In this document: in pieces, positions 16,564 to 24,910 of the stretch | Numbering within the stretch: position 1 is the first letter of the stretch | Layout: each line of letters begins with the position of its first letter | Source: Halopseudomonas maritima | GTDB lineage: Bacteria; Pseudomonadota; Gammaproteobacteria; Pseudomonadales; Pseudomonadaceae | Length of the DNA stretch: 64,000 nucleotides | Reading direction: 5' to 3' | NCBI RefSeq assembly: GCF_021545785.1 | Contig: NZ_CP079801.1 | Span: 1,922,001 to 1,986,000 of the forward strand | The notes under the pieces: model-generated | What the model saw: only the letters and a program-made list of their open reading frames with translations | Databases searched by the model: none | Told to the model about the DNA's origin: nothing | Translations under genes and position numbers: made by a program

Positions 16564-18641
16564 TGGCCAAGCAAGCGTCGTTGACGCAGTCCATGTCGGA
16601 GCTGCACACCTGGGCCGGGCTGGTGCTGGGCTGGGTGCTGTTTGCCATCTTTCTGACCGGCACCCTGGCGGTGTTCGACAAGGAGCTGAACTGGTGGATG
16701 CAGCCGGAGCTGCGTGTCACCGGCCAGAGTCAGGCCGAGGCGGTGCAGGTGGCCGAAGACTGGCTGCGCGCCAACCACGCCGGCGCCAGCGCCTGGAATA
16801 TTGGTCTGCCGAGCGAGCGGGGGCCGGATCTCAGCGTCTCCGCCGGGGAGCAGCGACGCGGTGAGCGCACCTATCTGGATGCGTCCACTGGCGAGCTGGT
16901 CGAGCCGCGTGACACTGCGGGCGGCAGTTTCTTCTTCCGCTTCCACTACACCCTGCACATGGGGCGTGACCTGGGTGTCTGGATTGTGGGGCTGGCGGCC
17001 ATGGCCATGCTGGTGGCGATCATCAGCGGCATCATCATCCACAAGAAGATCTTCAAGGACTTTTTCACCTTCCGCCCCGGTAAGGGCCAGCGCAGCTGGC
17101 TGGATGGCCACAACGCCAGCGCCGTGCTGCTGCTGCCGTTCCACCTGATGATTACCTATACCGGCCTGGTGATTTTCTTTCTGATCTATATGCCGGCGGC
17201 CAGCGATGCGCTCTACAACGGCGATCGCCAGGCGATGTTCCGCGACTTGCGTCCGGGTGCGGAGCAGCATCAACCGCAACAAGGGCAGCAGGCACGGGGT
17301 CAGGCTGAGCGCGGTGGGCAGGGCGAACGTGTGGAACAAGCCGTCCGTGGCGAGGCGCCTGCGCGAGGTGGGGGCCGCGCGCCGCGCACGGTTGAGGCGC
17401 CGCCGGCACAGATGCTGCCGTTGGCCAGCTTTATCGCGCTGGGCGAAGCGCACTACGGTGCGGGCATGCTGTCATCTGTCTCGGTCAGCAACCCCGATCG
17501 TGCCAGCGCTCAGGTGGAGGTGCGTCCGCTGCTGGGCAGCCGTATCGAGCTGACCAAGGGCGAGTCGATGGCCTTCAATGCGATTACCGGTGAGGTCACC
17601 CGCGTGTCTGACCCGAGCCGGCCGACGCTGCTGACGCAAAAGGTTATGGCCGGTCTGCATTTTGCCCAATTTGGTGGTTACCCGATGCGCTGGCTGTACT
17701 TTATCTGTGGCCTGATCAGCTGCGCGATGATTGCCAGCGGGCTGGTGCTCTACACCGTCAAACGCCGTCGCCAAGCCAGGGTAAGTGCGACCTGGCTGCG
17801 CCAGGCCGACTGGCTGAATACCGCCGTCGTGGCTGGTCTGATGGTCGCCTGCGTGGCCATGCTGTGGGCCAATCGGCTGCTGCCGGTGGAGCTGGCTGAA
17901 CGCAGCGAGTGGGAGCAGCGGGTGTTCTTTGGTAGTTGGCTGTTGGCGCTGCTGCACGCCCGCGTGCGCACGCCTGCGCGAGCCTGGATTGAGCAGCTGG
18001 CGGCGGCGGGTCTCTTGCTGTTGACCCTGCCGTTGCTGGATCGGGCGCTGGCCGCGTCGGCGGCTGACGTGCTGCGTCTGTCAGTGGATGCTACGTCGGC
18101 GGCCTGCGGCGTTCTGCTGCTATGGGCCAGCTGGCGCGTGGCGCATCAGCCGGCTGCGGCAGAGCGCGCCGCGCCGCGCCGCGCAAGGCGCCCAAGCCCG
18201 CCAAACCCCGGCCCGAGCCGGCAGGAGCCCAGTCATGAGCGTGGTGCTGTTCTTTTTGGGGCTGATCCTGGCCTACGCCGGCATGCTGGGGCTGTGCCTG
18301 GCCATGGACCGCCACTGGAAGCAACTGGCCAGCGGCCTGCAACCCGGCTGGCAGCGTGTCTGCCGGCCGCTGGGCTGGCTGTTGCTGGCGCTGTCGCTGC
18401 TGGTAGCCTGGCAAATCTGGCCGCCGGCCATGGCGCCGGTCGGCTGGCTGGGCATGCTCTCGCTCGGCGGCATCAGTCTGTTATTCCTGCTGCCCTATCA
18501 GCCACGGCTGGCGCTTTGGTTGCCGCTGGCCAGCGCACCCTTGCTACTGGCGGCCGGCATGCTGGGTTAGGGCGTTGCGCGGCGCCTGACGCGGGTAAGC
18601 CTGTCGTCCTGCCGGCCACAGGAACGCAGGACGGCCCTTGA
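16563..18641 (+). CDS. PepSY-TM protein, probable iron-chelate reductase, apparent C-terminal frameshift
   Basis: As read, a 692-residue membrane protein starting MAKQASLTQSMSELHTWAGL at an ATG overlapping the DUF3649 stop. It has the PepSY-TM layout: a first helix with LHTWAGLVLGWVLFAIFLTG, paired periplasmic domains, and His-rich helices FRFHYTLHMGRDLG and LDGHNASAVLLLPFHLM. A Q/R-rich low-complexity insert lies near residues 235-285. Relatives such as FoxB and PiuB act in iron-siderophore reduction at the inner membrane. After about residue 533 the frame runs on through the whole DUF3325 gene as Ala/Gly-rich text. The next frame over gives the expected short Lys/Pro-rich tail (KAPKPAKPRPEPAGAQS) ending at 18236-18238, overlapping the DUF3325 ATG. 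One base seems lost, or two gained, in the CGCGCC run at 18164-18184. Confidence 0.8.
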   Translation: MAKQASLTQSMSELHTWAGLVLGWVLFAIFLTGTLAVFDKELNWWMQPELRVTGQSQAEAVQVAEDWLRANHAGASAWNIGLPSERGPDLSVSAGEQRRGERTYLDASTGELVEPRDTAGGSFFFRFHYTLHMGRDLGVWIVGLAAMAMLVAIISGIIIHKKIFKDFFTFRPGKGQRSWLDGHNASAVLLLPFHLMITYTGLVIFFLIYMPAASDALYNGDRQAMFRDLRPGAEQHQPQQGQQARGQAERGGQGERVEQAVRGEAPARGGGRAPRTVEAPPAQMLPLASFIALGEAHYGAGMLSSVSVSNPDRASAQVEVRPLLGSRIELTKGESMAFNAITGEVTRVSDPSRPTLLTQKVMAGLHFAQFGGYPMRWLYFICGLISCAMIASGLVLYTVKRRRQARVSATWLRQADWLNTAVVAGLMVACVAMLWANRLLPVELAERSEWEQRVFFGSWLLALLHARVRTPARAWIEQLAAAGLLLLTLPLLDRALAASAADVLRLSVDATSAACGVLLLWASWRVAHQPAAAERAAPRRARRPSPPNPGPSRQEPSHERGAVLFGADPGLRRHAGAVPGHGPPLEATGQRPATRLAACLPAAGLAVAGAVAAGSLANLAAGHGAGRLAGHALARRHQSVIPAALSATAGALVAAGQRTLATGGRHAGLGRCAAPDAGKPVVLPATGTQDGP
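18235..18570 (+). CDS. DUF3325 small inner-membrane protein
   Basis: A 111-residue protein with about four helices (FFLGLILAYAGMLGLCLAMD, PLGWLLLALSLLVAWQIWP, GWLGMLSLGGISLLFLLPY and LALWLPLASAPLLLAAGMLG). It matches DUF3325, the usual last member of the receptor-DUF3649-PepSY set. AGGAG lies 7 bp before the ATG. Function is unknown; it may assemble with the PepSY protein. The extended PepSY frame covers it fully in another frame, which supports this gene being the real one here. Confidence 0.78.
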   Translation: MSVVLFFLGLILAYAGMLGLCLAMDRHWKQLASGLQPGWQRVCRPLGWLLLALSLLVAWQIWPPAMAPVGWLGMLSLGGISLLFLLPYQPRLALWLPLASAPLLLAAGMLG

Positions 18642-18672
18642 CGGGGTATCGTGCAGGCCAGACAGAACATAT

Positions 18673-18698
18673 AATGAGAATGCACTGCAATTTCATTC
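18673..18698. promoter_or_regulatory. Candidate Fur box before the 18754-20940 receptor
   Basis: The stretch contains AATGAGAATGCACTGCA followed by ATTTCATTC. The GAGAATG start and TTTCATT end are the arms of the common pseudomonad Fur box. It ends 55 bp before the preferred receptor start. A start at 18703 would leave only 4 bp after the box, which argues for the later start. Confidence 0.6.
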
Positions 18699-18753
18699 AA
18701 GTATGGCTGGTCGGCGCATGGTGCTAGGCAGGGCCAGCATGCCGAGGCTACTA

Positions 18754-20940
18754 ATGCATTCTCTTCCTTTCAAACGCTCTGCATGTTCTCTCGCTTTGTC
18801 CTCGCTGTTTTACGCAGGTCTGGCGCAGGCGCAGCAAGGTGATGAGGCGGCTGCCGAGGTTGTTGCGCTGCCATCGCTGACCGTGACTACCAGCGCCGAT
18901 GCGTCCGCCGAAGGGCTGCCGCCGGCCTATGCAGGCGGACAGGTGGCAGCTGGCTCACGGATTGGCATCCTGGGTAACCAGGACTACATGGAAACCCCGT
19001 TCACCGCCACCAGCTATACCCAAACCCTGATTCAGGACCAGCAGGCCGCCAGTATTGGCGAGGTGCTGCTGAACGACCCAGCCGTGCGCGTGGCACGCGG
19101 GTTTGGCAACTTCCAGCAGGTTTACATGGTACGCGGCCTGCCGATTTACTCTGACGACATCTCCTATAACGGCCTGTACGGCCTGCTGCCGCGTCAGTAC
19201 ATGGGCACCGAATTTGTCGAGCGGGTCGAGGTGCTGCGTGGCGCCAACGCCTTCCTCAACGGTGCTGCACCGGGCGGCAGTGGTCTGGGCGGGGCGATCA
19301 ATATTGTGCCCAAGCGCGCTACCAACGAACCGCTAAACGAGGTGACCGCCGGTGTTCGCTCGGGCGGTCAGTACTACACCGCCGGCGATTTTGCCCGCCG
19401 GTTCGCCGATGATCGCATCGGTATGCGCCTGAATATGGCGCGCCGTGATGGCGATACGGCGGTTGATGGCGAGTCGAGCGAGTTGTCGCTGCTGGCGCTT
19501 GGGGCAGACTACCGGGGTGATCGTCTGCGTATTTCCGCTGATCTGGGCTACCAGAACCACGAGGTGGACGCTGGCCAGCCGAATATCACCATTGGCGCCG
19601 GCGTTCCTGTGCCCTCAGCGCCGGATGGCGATGAAAGCGTGGCGCAGAGCTGGACCTACTCCAACGCCGAGGACACCTTTGGCAGCCTGCGTGCTGAATA
19701 CGATTTCAACGACTACGTAACCGGCTGGCTGGCCGGGGGTTTGCGTACCAGCGAGGAAGAGGGCAACTTCGCCAATCCGACGGTTATCAATACTGCGGGC
19801 GACACCAACGCCTACCGCTTCCACAACGTGCGCGAAGACGAGGTAGTCACCGGCGACATGGGGCTGCGGTTCAGCTTTGATACCGGCCCGGTCAGCCATC
19901 AGTTGACCACCTCGGCCTCGACCTACGAGATGAAGTCAGCGAATGCGTGGGGCGCGTCCAGCTTCGCTACCCGCGAGGTGCTGGGCAATATCAATAACCC
20001 GTTCGACAGCGCGCAGCCCGCCGCTACCGCGGCCGGCGCCGGTTCGCTCAGCGACCCGGAAGTCACCGAGCGCACCCGCACCCGCAGTTACGCCATCGCC
20101 GATACCCTCGGGTTTATGGATGACCGGCTGCTGGTCACCCTGGGCGCGCGGCAGCAGAACATCGCCACCTACAGCTACGCCTACGCCGATGGTTCGCGTA
20201 CCGCCTCTTACGATGACGATGCGCTTACCCCAATCGCTGGTGTGGTCTATCGCGTCAGCCCTGAGGTGTCTGCCTACGCCAATTACATCGAAGGCCTGGT
20301 TAAGGGTGATGTTGCACCAAACACCTCTGGTGGCACCCCGGTTGCCAACGGTGGCGAAGCGCTGGAGCCCTACGTCACCCGTCAGGCTGAGCTGGGCGTT
20401 AAGTACGACGGTGGCCGTCTGGGCGGTAGCCTGGGTGTGTTCCAGAGTCGCAAGCCAGTGGCCGGCGTGGACGCCAGCAACACCTACGGCGTGGTCGGCA
20501 AACAGCGTTATCGCGGCGTTGAGTTCAATGCCTTCGGTCAGGCCACCAACGATCTGACGGTGCTCGGCGGCATTAGCCTGCTGGACACCGAGCTGGAGGG
20601 CAACGACGGGATTGGCGCACCCGAGGTGCAGGCCAATCTGGGGCTGGATTATCTGGTGCCGGGCGTGGACGGGCTGGCGCTGGATGGTCGGATCATCTAC
20701 ACCGGCGAGCAGTATATCGACGCTGCCAACACCCGTGAGATTCCGTCCTGGACGCGTTTTGACCTGGGTGCGCGCTACAGCTTCCTGATCAACGACGCAC
20801 AGGACATGACGCTGCGCGCACGGGTCGAGAACGTTGCCAACCGTGACTACTGGGCCTCGGCCGGTGGTTATCCGGGCGCAGGTTACCTGACCGTAGGTGC
20901 GCCGCGCACTGTGGTGGTATCCGGCACCTTGTCGTTCTAA
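18754..20940 (+). CDS. Hydroxamate-type TonB-dependent siderophore receptor
   Basis: A 728-residue outer-membrane receptor of the FhuA/FhuE/FpvA branch. Signs are the plug phrases TATSYTQTLIQDQQAASIGE and GFGNFQQVYMVRGLPI, YGLLPRQYMGTEFVERVEVL, NGAAPGGSGLGGAINIVPKR, and the barrel end TVVVSGTLSF. The start at 18754 has GAGG 8 bp upstream and gives a clean signal peptide (MHSLPFKRSACSLALSSLFY, cleaved near AQA-QQ); ATGs at 18703, 18718 and 18739 are in frame but add an odd leader. The Fur-like box upstream suggests iron repression. Substrate unknown; xenosiderophore import is likely since no synthesis genes are near. Confidence 0.88.
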   Translation: MHSLPFKRSACSLALSSLFYAGLAQAQQGDEAAAEVVALPSLTVTTSADASAEGLPPAYAGGQVAAGSRIGILGNQDYMETPFTATSYTQTLIQDQQAASIGEVLLNDPAVRVARGFGNFQQVYMVRGLPIYSDDISYNGLYGLLPRQYMGTEFVERVEVLRGANAFLNGAAPGGSGLGGAINIVPKRATNEPLNEVTAGVRSGGQYYTAGDFARRFADDRIGMRLNMARRDGDTAVDGESSELSLLALGADYRGDRLRISADLGYQNHEVDAGQPNITIGAGVPVPSAPDGDESVAQSWTYSNAEDTFGSLRAEYDFNDYVTGWLAGGLRTSEEEGNFANPTVINTAGDTNAYRFHNVREDEVVTGDMGLRFSFDTGPVSHQLTTSASTYEMKSANAWGASSFATREVLGNINNPFDSAQPAATAAGAGSLSDPEVTERTRTRSYAIADTLGFMDDRLLVTLGARQQNIATYSYAYADGSRTASYDDDALTPIAGVVYRVSPEVSAYANYIEGLVKGDVAPNTSGGTPVANGGEALEPYVTRQAELGVKYDGGRLGGSLGVFQSRKPVAGVDASNTYGVVGKQRYRGVEFNAFGQATNDLTVLGGISLLDTELEGNDGIGAPEVQANLGLDYLVPGVDGLALDGRIIYTGEQYIDAANTREIPSWTRFDLGARYSFLINDAQDMTLRARVENVANRDYWASAGGYPGAGYLTVGAPRTVVVSGTLSF

Positions 20941-20959
20941 CTGCGTGTTGCCGGCCTGC

Positions 20960-21580
20960 CTAGGCAGGCCGCGTCATGCGAAACAGGGCATTGGCCTCAA
21001 TGCGGAAGTAATCCGCCGGCCCGCCGCCGCGCAGAATTGGCTGTGCGGCGGCGGTGTCGTAAACGCCGTCGACCAGCAGGCGACGGTCAATATGCACACC
21101 GACCACTTCTCCCAGTACCAGCCAGGTATTCACCGTCTCACCCGCTGCGCTGTGCAGCTGGATAATCTGCGTTTTGCGACATTCGAAGGCCACCGGGCTT
21201 TCGGCCACCCGGGGCACATCAATCAGCCGTGACGCCGCCGGCGTCAGGCCGGCCAGTGCAAACTCGTCTACCTCCGGTGCCACCGCCGCACAGCTCTGAT
21301 TCATCGCCTCAGCCAGCGGCAGCGTTGCCAGATTCCAGACAAACTCCCCGGTCTGCTCAATGTTGCTCAGGCTGTCCTTGTGGCCAATGCTGGCGAACCC
21401 GATGATCGGCGGGGTGTAGTTGAAGGCGTTGAAGAAGCTGTAGGGCGCCAGGTTGAGGACGCCGCTCGCGCTGCGACTGGCAATCCAGCCGATCGGTCTG
21501 GGCCCGACAATGGCGTTGAACGGGTCATGGGCCAGCCCGTGGCCCTGTGCGGGTTGGTAGTAATAGCTGTCGTCCTGCAT
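20960..21580 (-). CDS. Flavin reductase-like domain protein
   Basis: A 206-residue soluble protein of the flavin-reductase-like (FMN-binding split barrel) family. The motif PFNAIVGPRPIGWIASRSASG near residues 21-41 forms the FMN phosphate-binding edge, followed by NLAPYSFFNAFNYTPPIIGF and GEFVWNLATLPLAEAMN. Such proteins reduce FMN with NAD(P)H or bind FMN for other redox work; the substrate cannot be told. It lies 75 bp downstream of xenA on the same strand, and since XenA is also an FMN enzyme the two may be co-transcribed. Confidence 0.8.
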   Translation of the reverse strand: MQDDSYYYQPAQGHGLAHDPFNAIVGPRPIGWIASRSASGVLNLAPYSFFNAFNYTPPIIGFASIGHKDSLSNIEQTGEFVWNLATLPLAEAMNQSCAAVAPEVDEFALAGLTPAASRLIDVPRVAESPVAFECRKTQIIQLHSAAGETVNTWLVLGEVVGVHIDRRLLVDGVYDTAAAQPILRGGGPADYFRIEANALFRMTRPA

Positions 21581-21655
21581 GGTGCCCCATCCCTTCTGCG
21601 TGACTGGTGCCTGCCATTGCAGCGCGCCAGGGCGGCGCGCGCAAGGGGGGCTGGA

Positions 21656-22744
21656 TCAGTAGCGCTCAAGCCAATGGGCGTAGGGCGCGGGCATGACCCA
21701 GGACGGGCGCTCGACCTTGAGTTCGCGGGCGGCGTGATAGGCCCAGTGCGGATTGGCCAGATGCGCCTTGCCGACCATCACCAGATCCAGCTGACCGTCC
21801 TGCACCGCCTGCTCGGCGATGTGCGGCTCGCCAAAGCCCCAGGCGGAGGAGACTGGAACGCCGGCCTCATCACGCACGCGCTTGGCAATCGGGCCCATAA
21901 AGGCGGGCGCCCACGGGATCTTCGCGGTTGGCGTGTTGAAGCCCATGCTCACGCTCATCATGTCCATGCCGCCGGCCTTGAACTGGCGGGTCAAGTCGAT
22001 GGCGTCGGTCATGGTCTGCTCGTCGTTGCCGTCAAACTCGATGACGCCAAAGCGAATGGTCAGCGGCAGGTGCTCCGGCCAGACTTCACGCACCGCAGCC
22101 AGGGTTTCGCGCAGAAAACGACCACGGTTGTCGGCATTACCGCCGTAGGCATCGGTGCGCTGGTTGGCGTGGGGCGAGAAGAAGCTCTGGGCCAGATAGC
22201 CGTGGGCAAAGTGCAGCTCCAGCCATTCAAAGCCAACGGCCAGCGCGCGGCGTGCGGCGGCAACAAAGTCCGCCTTGACCCGCTCGATGTCCTGCAGGGT
22301 CATGGCCTCCGGCACCTTCGGCAGATGCGCGCCAAAGGGAATGGCGGATGGCGCGATGGTCTGCCAGCCGTTGGTGGCCTCGTTGGGGATGTGGTCGTCA
22401 CCTTCCCAGGGGCGGTTGGCGCTGGCCTTGCGGCCGGCGTGGGCAATCTGGATACCGGGCACCGCGCCGTGGGCCTTGATGCCGCGTACCACCGGGATGA
22501 ATGCCTCAGCCTGGGCGTCATTCCACAAACCGGCGCAAGCGGGGGTAATGCGACCTTCCGGTGCCACAGCCGTGGCTTCGACAATCACCAGACCGGCGCC
22601 GCCGCGGGCCTGGCCGGTGTAGTTGGTCACGTGCCAGTCGTTGACCACGCCGTCGGTGGCCGAGTATTGGCACATGGGGGGCACGGCAATGCGGTTACGC
22701 AGGGTGATGTCTTTGAGGGAGAAGGGTTGAAACAGCGCTGACAT
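21656..22744 (-). CDS. xenA: Old yellow enzyme family ene-reductase XenA
   Basis: A 362-residue FMN oxidoreductase very close to P. putida XenA along its whole length. Cys in PPMCQYSATDG (Cys25 of XenA, which tunes flavin potential), the substrate-anchoring His pair in ELHFAHGYLAQSFFSPH and the C-terminal PAPYAHWLERY are all present. XenA uses NADPH to reduce C=C bonds of enones and also nitro compounds in the cytosol. It is divergent from a small ArsR-type regulator, with a 24-bp inverted repeat between the two genes, so induction by electrophiles through that regulator is likely. Confidence 0.92.
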   Translation of the reverse strand: MSALFQPFSLKDITLRNRIAVPPMCQYSATDGVVNDWHVTNYTGQARGGAGLVIVEATAVAPEGRITPACAGLWNDAQAEAFIPVVRGIKAHGAVPGIQIAHAGRKASANRPWEGDDHIPNEATNGWQTIAPSAIPFGAHLPKVPEAMTLQDIERVKADFVAAARRALAVGFEWLELHFAHGYLAQSFFSPHANQRTDAYGGNADNRGRFLRETLAAVREVWPEHLPLTIRFGVIEFDGNDEQTMTDAIDLTRQFKAGGMDMMSVSMGFNTPTAKIPWAPAFMGPIAKRVRDEAGVPVSSAWGFGEPHIAEQAVQDGQLDLVMVGKAHLANPHWAYHAARELKVERPSWVMPAPYAHWLERY

Positions 22745-22777
22745 GGATAACCTCCGGCAGCTGGGCGGGTTGATTCA

Positions 22778-22801
22778 ATAGTTCGATAATATTGGAACTA
22801 T
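22778..22801. promoter_or_regulatory. Inverted-repeat operator between xenA and its regulator
   Basis: Perfect 7-bp arms ATAGTTC and GAACTAT around a 10-bp AT-rich centre, 34 bp before xenA and 36 bp before the regulator start. Size and symmetry fit an ArsR-type dimer site covering both promoters. Confidence 0.6.
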
Positions 22802-22836
22802 GGATCACAAGTAAAGCCCTGTGTATGATCAGCGGC

Positions 22837-23139
22837 ATGCGACCCTTCAAACACCCCCCCGCCAATGAGCTGTTGCTCGAACGTGTGCTCTACGCGCTGA
22901 GTGACCCGGTACGTCTGGAAATCGTGCGCCGGTTGGCCGAGGTAGGTGAGGCGAGCTGCGGCGAGCTGGACGGCGGTCGGCCGAAATCCAGCATGTCTCA
23001 CCATTTCCGCGTGATGCGTGATGCCGGGCTGGTCTGCACCCAAAGCGTGGGCACTACCCACATGAACAGCCTGCGCCGCGCTGATCTGGACGCTCGCTTC
23101 CCCGGCCTGCTGGATGCCATTCTCAATCAGCCAGGTTGA
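22837..23139 (+). CDS. ArsR-type transcriptional regulator, divergent from xenA
   Basis: A 100-residue winged-helix protein (MRPFKHPPANELLLERVLYA...). ALSDPVRLEIVRRLAE is the ArsR-family opening, and KSSMSHHFRVMRDAGLV is the recognition helix region. The start at 22837 gives the usual N-terminus; an in-frame ATG at 22792 lies inside the operator. It has one early Cys (GEASCGELDGG), not the CXC metal site of ArsR, so it probably senses something other than a metal. Position and operator suggest it represses xenA and itself. Its stop abuts the modC stop with no gap. Confidence 0.82.
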   Translation: MRPFKHPPANELLLERVLYALSDPVRLEIVRRLAEVGEASCGELDGGRPKSSMSHHFRVMRDAGLVCTQSVGTTHMNSLRRADLDARFPGLLDAILNQPG

Positions 23140-24216
23140 TCAGTTCAGGGCTACGCCCTTGATCTGCGCCCATAGCGGCTGACCAGGCTGCAGCCCCAGT
23201 TGCTCGACGGAGTAGCGCGTCACCCTTGCCAGCAGTGGGCTGCCCTGCAGGTCCAGCCGGATCAGCGCCTGGGCCGGCTGCTCGGCCGGTTCAATTGCCT
23301 CGATGCGTGCGGGCAGCAGGTTGAGCATGCTGCTTTGCTGCGGCTGCTGCAGCGACAGGCTGACATCCCGAGCTTGCACCGCCACCCGCACCGGCTGACC
23401 TATCGGCAGGGCTGGATGGGGGATACGCAGTTGCAGGGCGCTGCCATCGAGGGTCAAGGTCAGTAATTGATAGGTTTCGTCCCAGGCGCTGACGTGGCCT
23501 TGCAGCAGGCTACGCGCGTCGTCGCTGTAGGCCATCGGCAGGTCCAGGCGCGGTAGCAGTGCCTGCAACGGCCCGCTGGCACGTACCTGGCCCTGCGCCA
23601 GCAACAGCAGGTGATCGGCCAGGCGCGCTACCTCGTCTGCCGAGTGGCTGACATACAGAATGGGGATCGACAGCTCCCGGTGCAGGCGTTCCAGATACGG
23701 CAGGATGTCAGCTTTGCGCTGCGGGTCCAGAGCGGTCAGTGGCTCGTCCATCAGCAGGAGCTGCGGGTCGCTGAGCAACGCGCGGGCAATGCCGACGCGC
23801 TGGCGCTCGCCACCGGACAGTGCGGCGGTGTCGCGCTGCAGTAAGTGTTCAATCCCGAGCAAGCCGATGACCTGTTCCAACTGCTGGGCGCTGGCGGCTC
23901 TGCTGCTGCGCCGCCGGCCGTAGTCCAGGTTGCCCTGCACGTTCAGGTGAGCAAACAGGCTGGCTTCCTGAAACACATAGCCCAGGCGGCGTTGATGGGG
24001 GGGGAGCCAGAGCTCGCTGGCACTGTCCTGCCAGCGCGTGCCGTTGACCTCGATCAGCCCCTGGCTGGTGCGCTCCAAGCCGGCGATACAGCGCAGCAGT
24101 GTGGTCTTGCCGGCGCCGGAGGGGCCGATGATGGCGCTGACACCGCTGCCGGGCAGGGTCAGGTCCAGGTTCAGGGCGAAGTCGCCACGCTGTTGTTGCA
24201 GCTGCAGACGAATCAT
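23140..24216 (-). CDS. modC: Molybdate ABC transporter ATPase ModC
   Basis: A 358-residue ATPase on the inner face of the membrane. Walker A GPSGAGKTT is at residues 31-39, the signature LSGGERQRVGIARAL and Walker B LLLMDEPL follow, and the Q-loop reads YVFQEAS. The C-terminal third carries the molybdate-binding TOBE (MopI-type) domain seen in ModC. The ATG at 24216 overlaps the modB stop by ATGA, preferred over an earlier in-frame ATG at 24243. It works with ModA and ModB to import molybdate for molybdenum cofactor, and is probably repressed by ModE at the box before modA. Confidence 0.92.
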   Translation of the reverse strand: MIRLQLQQQRGDFALNLDLTLPGSGVSAIIGPSGAGKTTLLRCIAGLERTSQGLIEVNGTRWQDSASELWLPPHQRRLGYVFQEASLFAHLNVQGNLDYGRRRSSRAASAQQLEQVIGLLGIEHLLQRDTAALSGGERQRVGIARALLSDPQLLLMDEPLTALDPQRKADILPYLERLHRELSIPILYVSHSADEVARLADHLLLLAQGQVRASGPLQALLPRLDLPMAYSDDARSLLQGHVSAWDETYQLLTLTLDGSALQLRIPHPALPIGQPVRVAVQARDVSLSLQQPQQSSMLNLLPARIEAIEPAEQPAQALIRLDLQGSPLLARVTRYSVEQLGLQPGQPLWAQIKGVALN

Positions 24217-24908
24217 TGCCCGCTCCCCGGCATCACCCGCCAATGTCCGCGCCGATTGAGCAGCAGCAGGATCAGGAATGAGCAGACCAGCACGCCGCCG
24301 CTCAGCCAGTGAGCGCTGGCGTAATCCATCGCCTCAACGTGGTTGAAGATCTGCACCGACACCACCCGCGTTTGCTCGGCGATGTTGCCGCCAATCATCA
24401 GTACAACACCAAACTCGCCCAGCGTGTGGGCAAAACCCAGCACGCTGGCGGTGATGATGCCGGGGCGGGCCAGCGGCAGCGCCACGGTGAAGAAGCGGTC
24501 CAGCGGGCTGGCGCCCAGGGTGGCGGCGACCTCAAGCGGTCGTTTGCCGATGGCTTCGAAGGCGTTCTGAATGGGTTGCACGACAAAGGGCAGGGAGTAG
24601 CAGACCGAGCCGATTACCAGTCCGCTGAAGCTGAAGGCCAGGGTGCCCAGGCCGAGTTGCGCGGTCAGCGCGCCAATGGGGCCGTTCGGCCCCAATGCGA
24701 CCAGCAGGTAAAAGCCCAGCACCGTTGGCGGCAACACCAATGGCAGCGCGATGACTGCGCTGATCGGCCCCTTCAGACGCGAGCGGGTGTGCGCCAGCCA
24801 CCAGGCCAGCGGCGTGCCGAGCAGCAGAAGAACCAGTGTGGTCAGCGACGCCAGCTTGAGGGTCAGCCAGATAGCGGCCAGGTCGTTGCTGTCCAGCGGC
24901 AGACTCAT
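24213..24908 (-). CDS. modB: Molybdate ABC transporter permease ModB
   Basis: A 231-residue permease with five to six helices, for example LASLTTLVLLLLGTPLAWWL and VIALPLVLPPTVLGFYLLVA. The EAA loop EVAATLGASPLDRFFTVALP docks with ModC. GEFGVVLMIGGNIAEQT is a family hallmark. The ATG at 24908 begins 2 bp after the modA stop; a longer in-frame reading from 25064 would overlap modA deeply and is rejected. It is the middle gene of modABC. Confidence 0.92.
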   Translation of the reverse strand: MSLPLDSNDLAAIWLTLKLASLTTLVLLLLGTPLAWWLAHTRSRLKGPISAVIALPLVLPPTVLGFYLLVALGPNGPIGALTAQLGLGTLAFSFSGLVIGSVCYSLPFVVQPIQNAFEAIGKRPLEVAATLGASPLDRFFTVALPLARPGIITASVLGFAHTLGEFGVVLMIGGNIAEQTRVVSVQIFNHVEAMDYASAHWLSGGVLVCSFLILLLLNRRGHWRVMPGSGQ

Positions 24909-24910
24909 GC

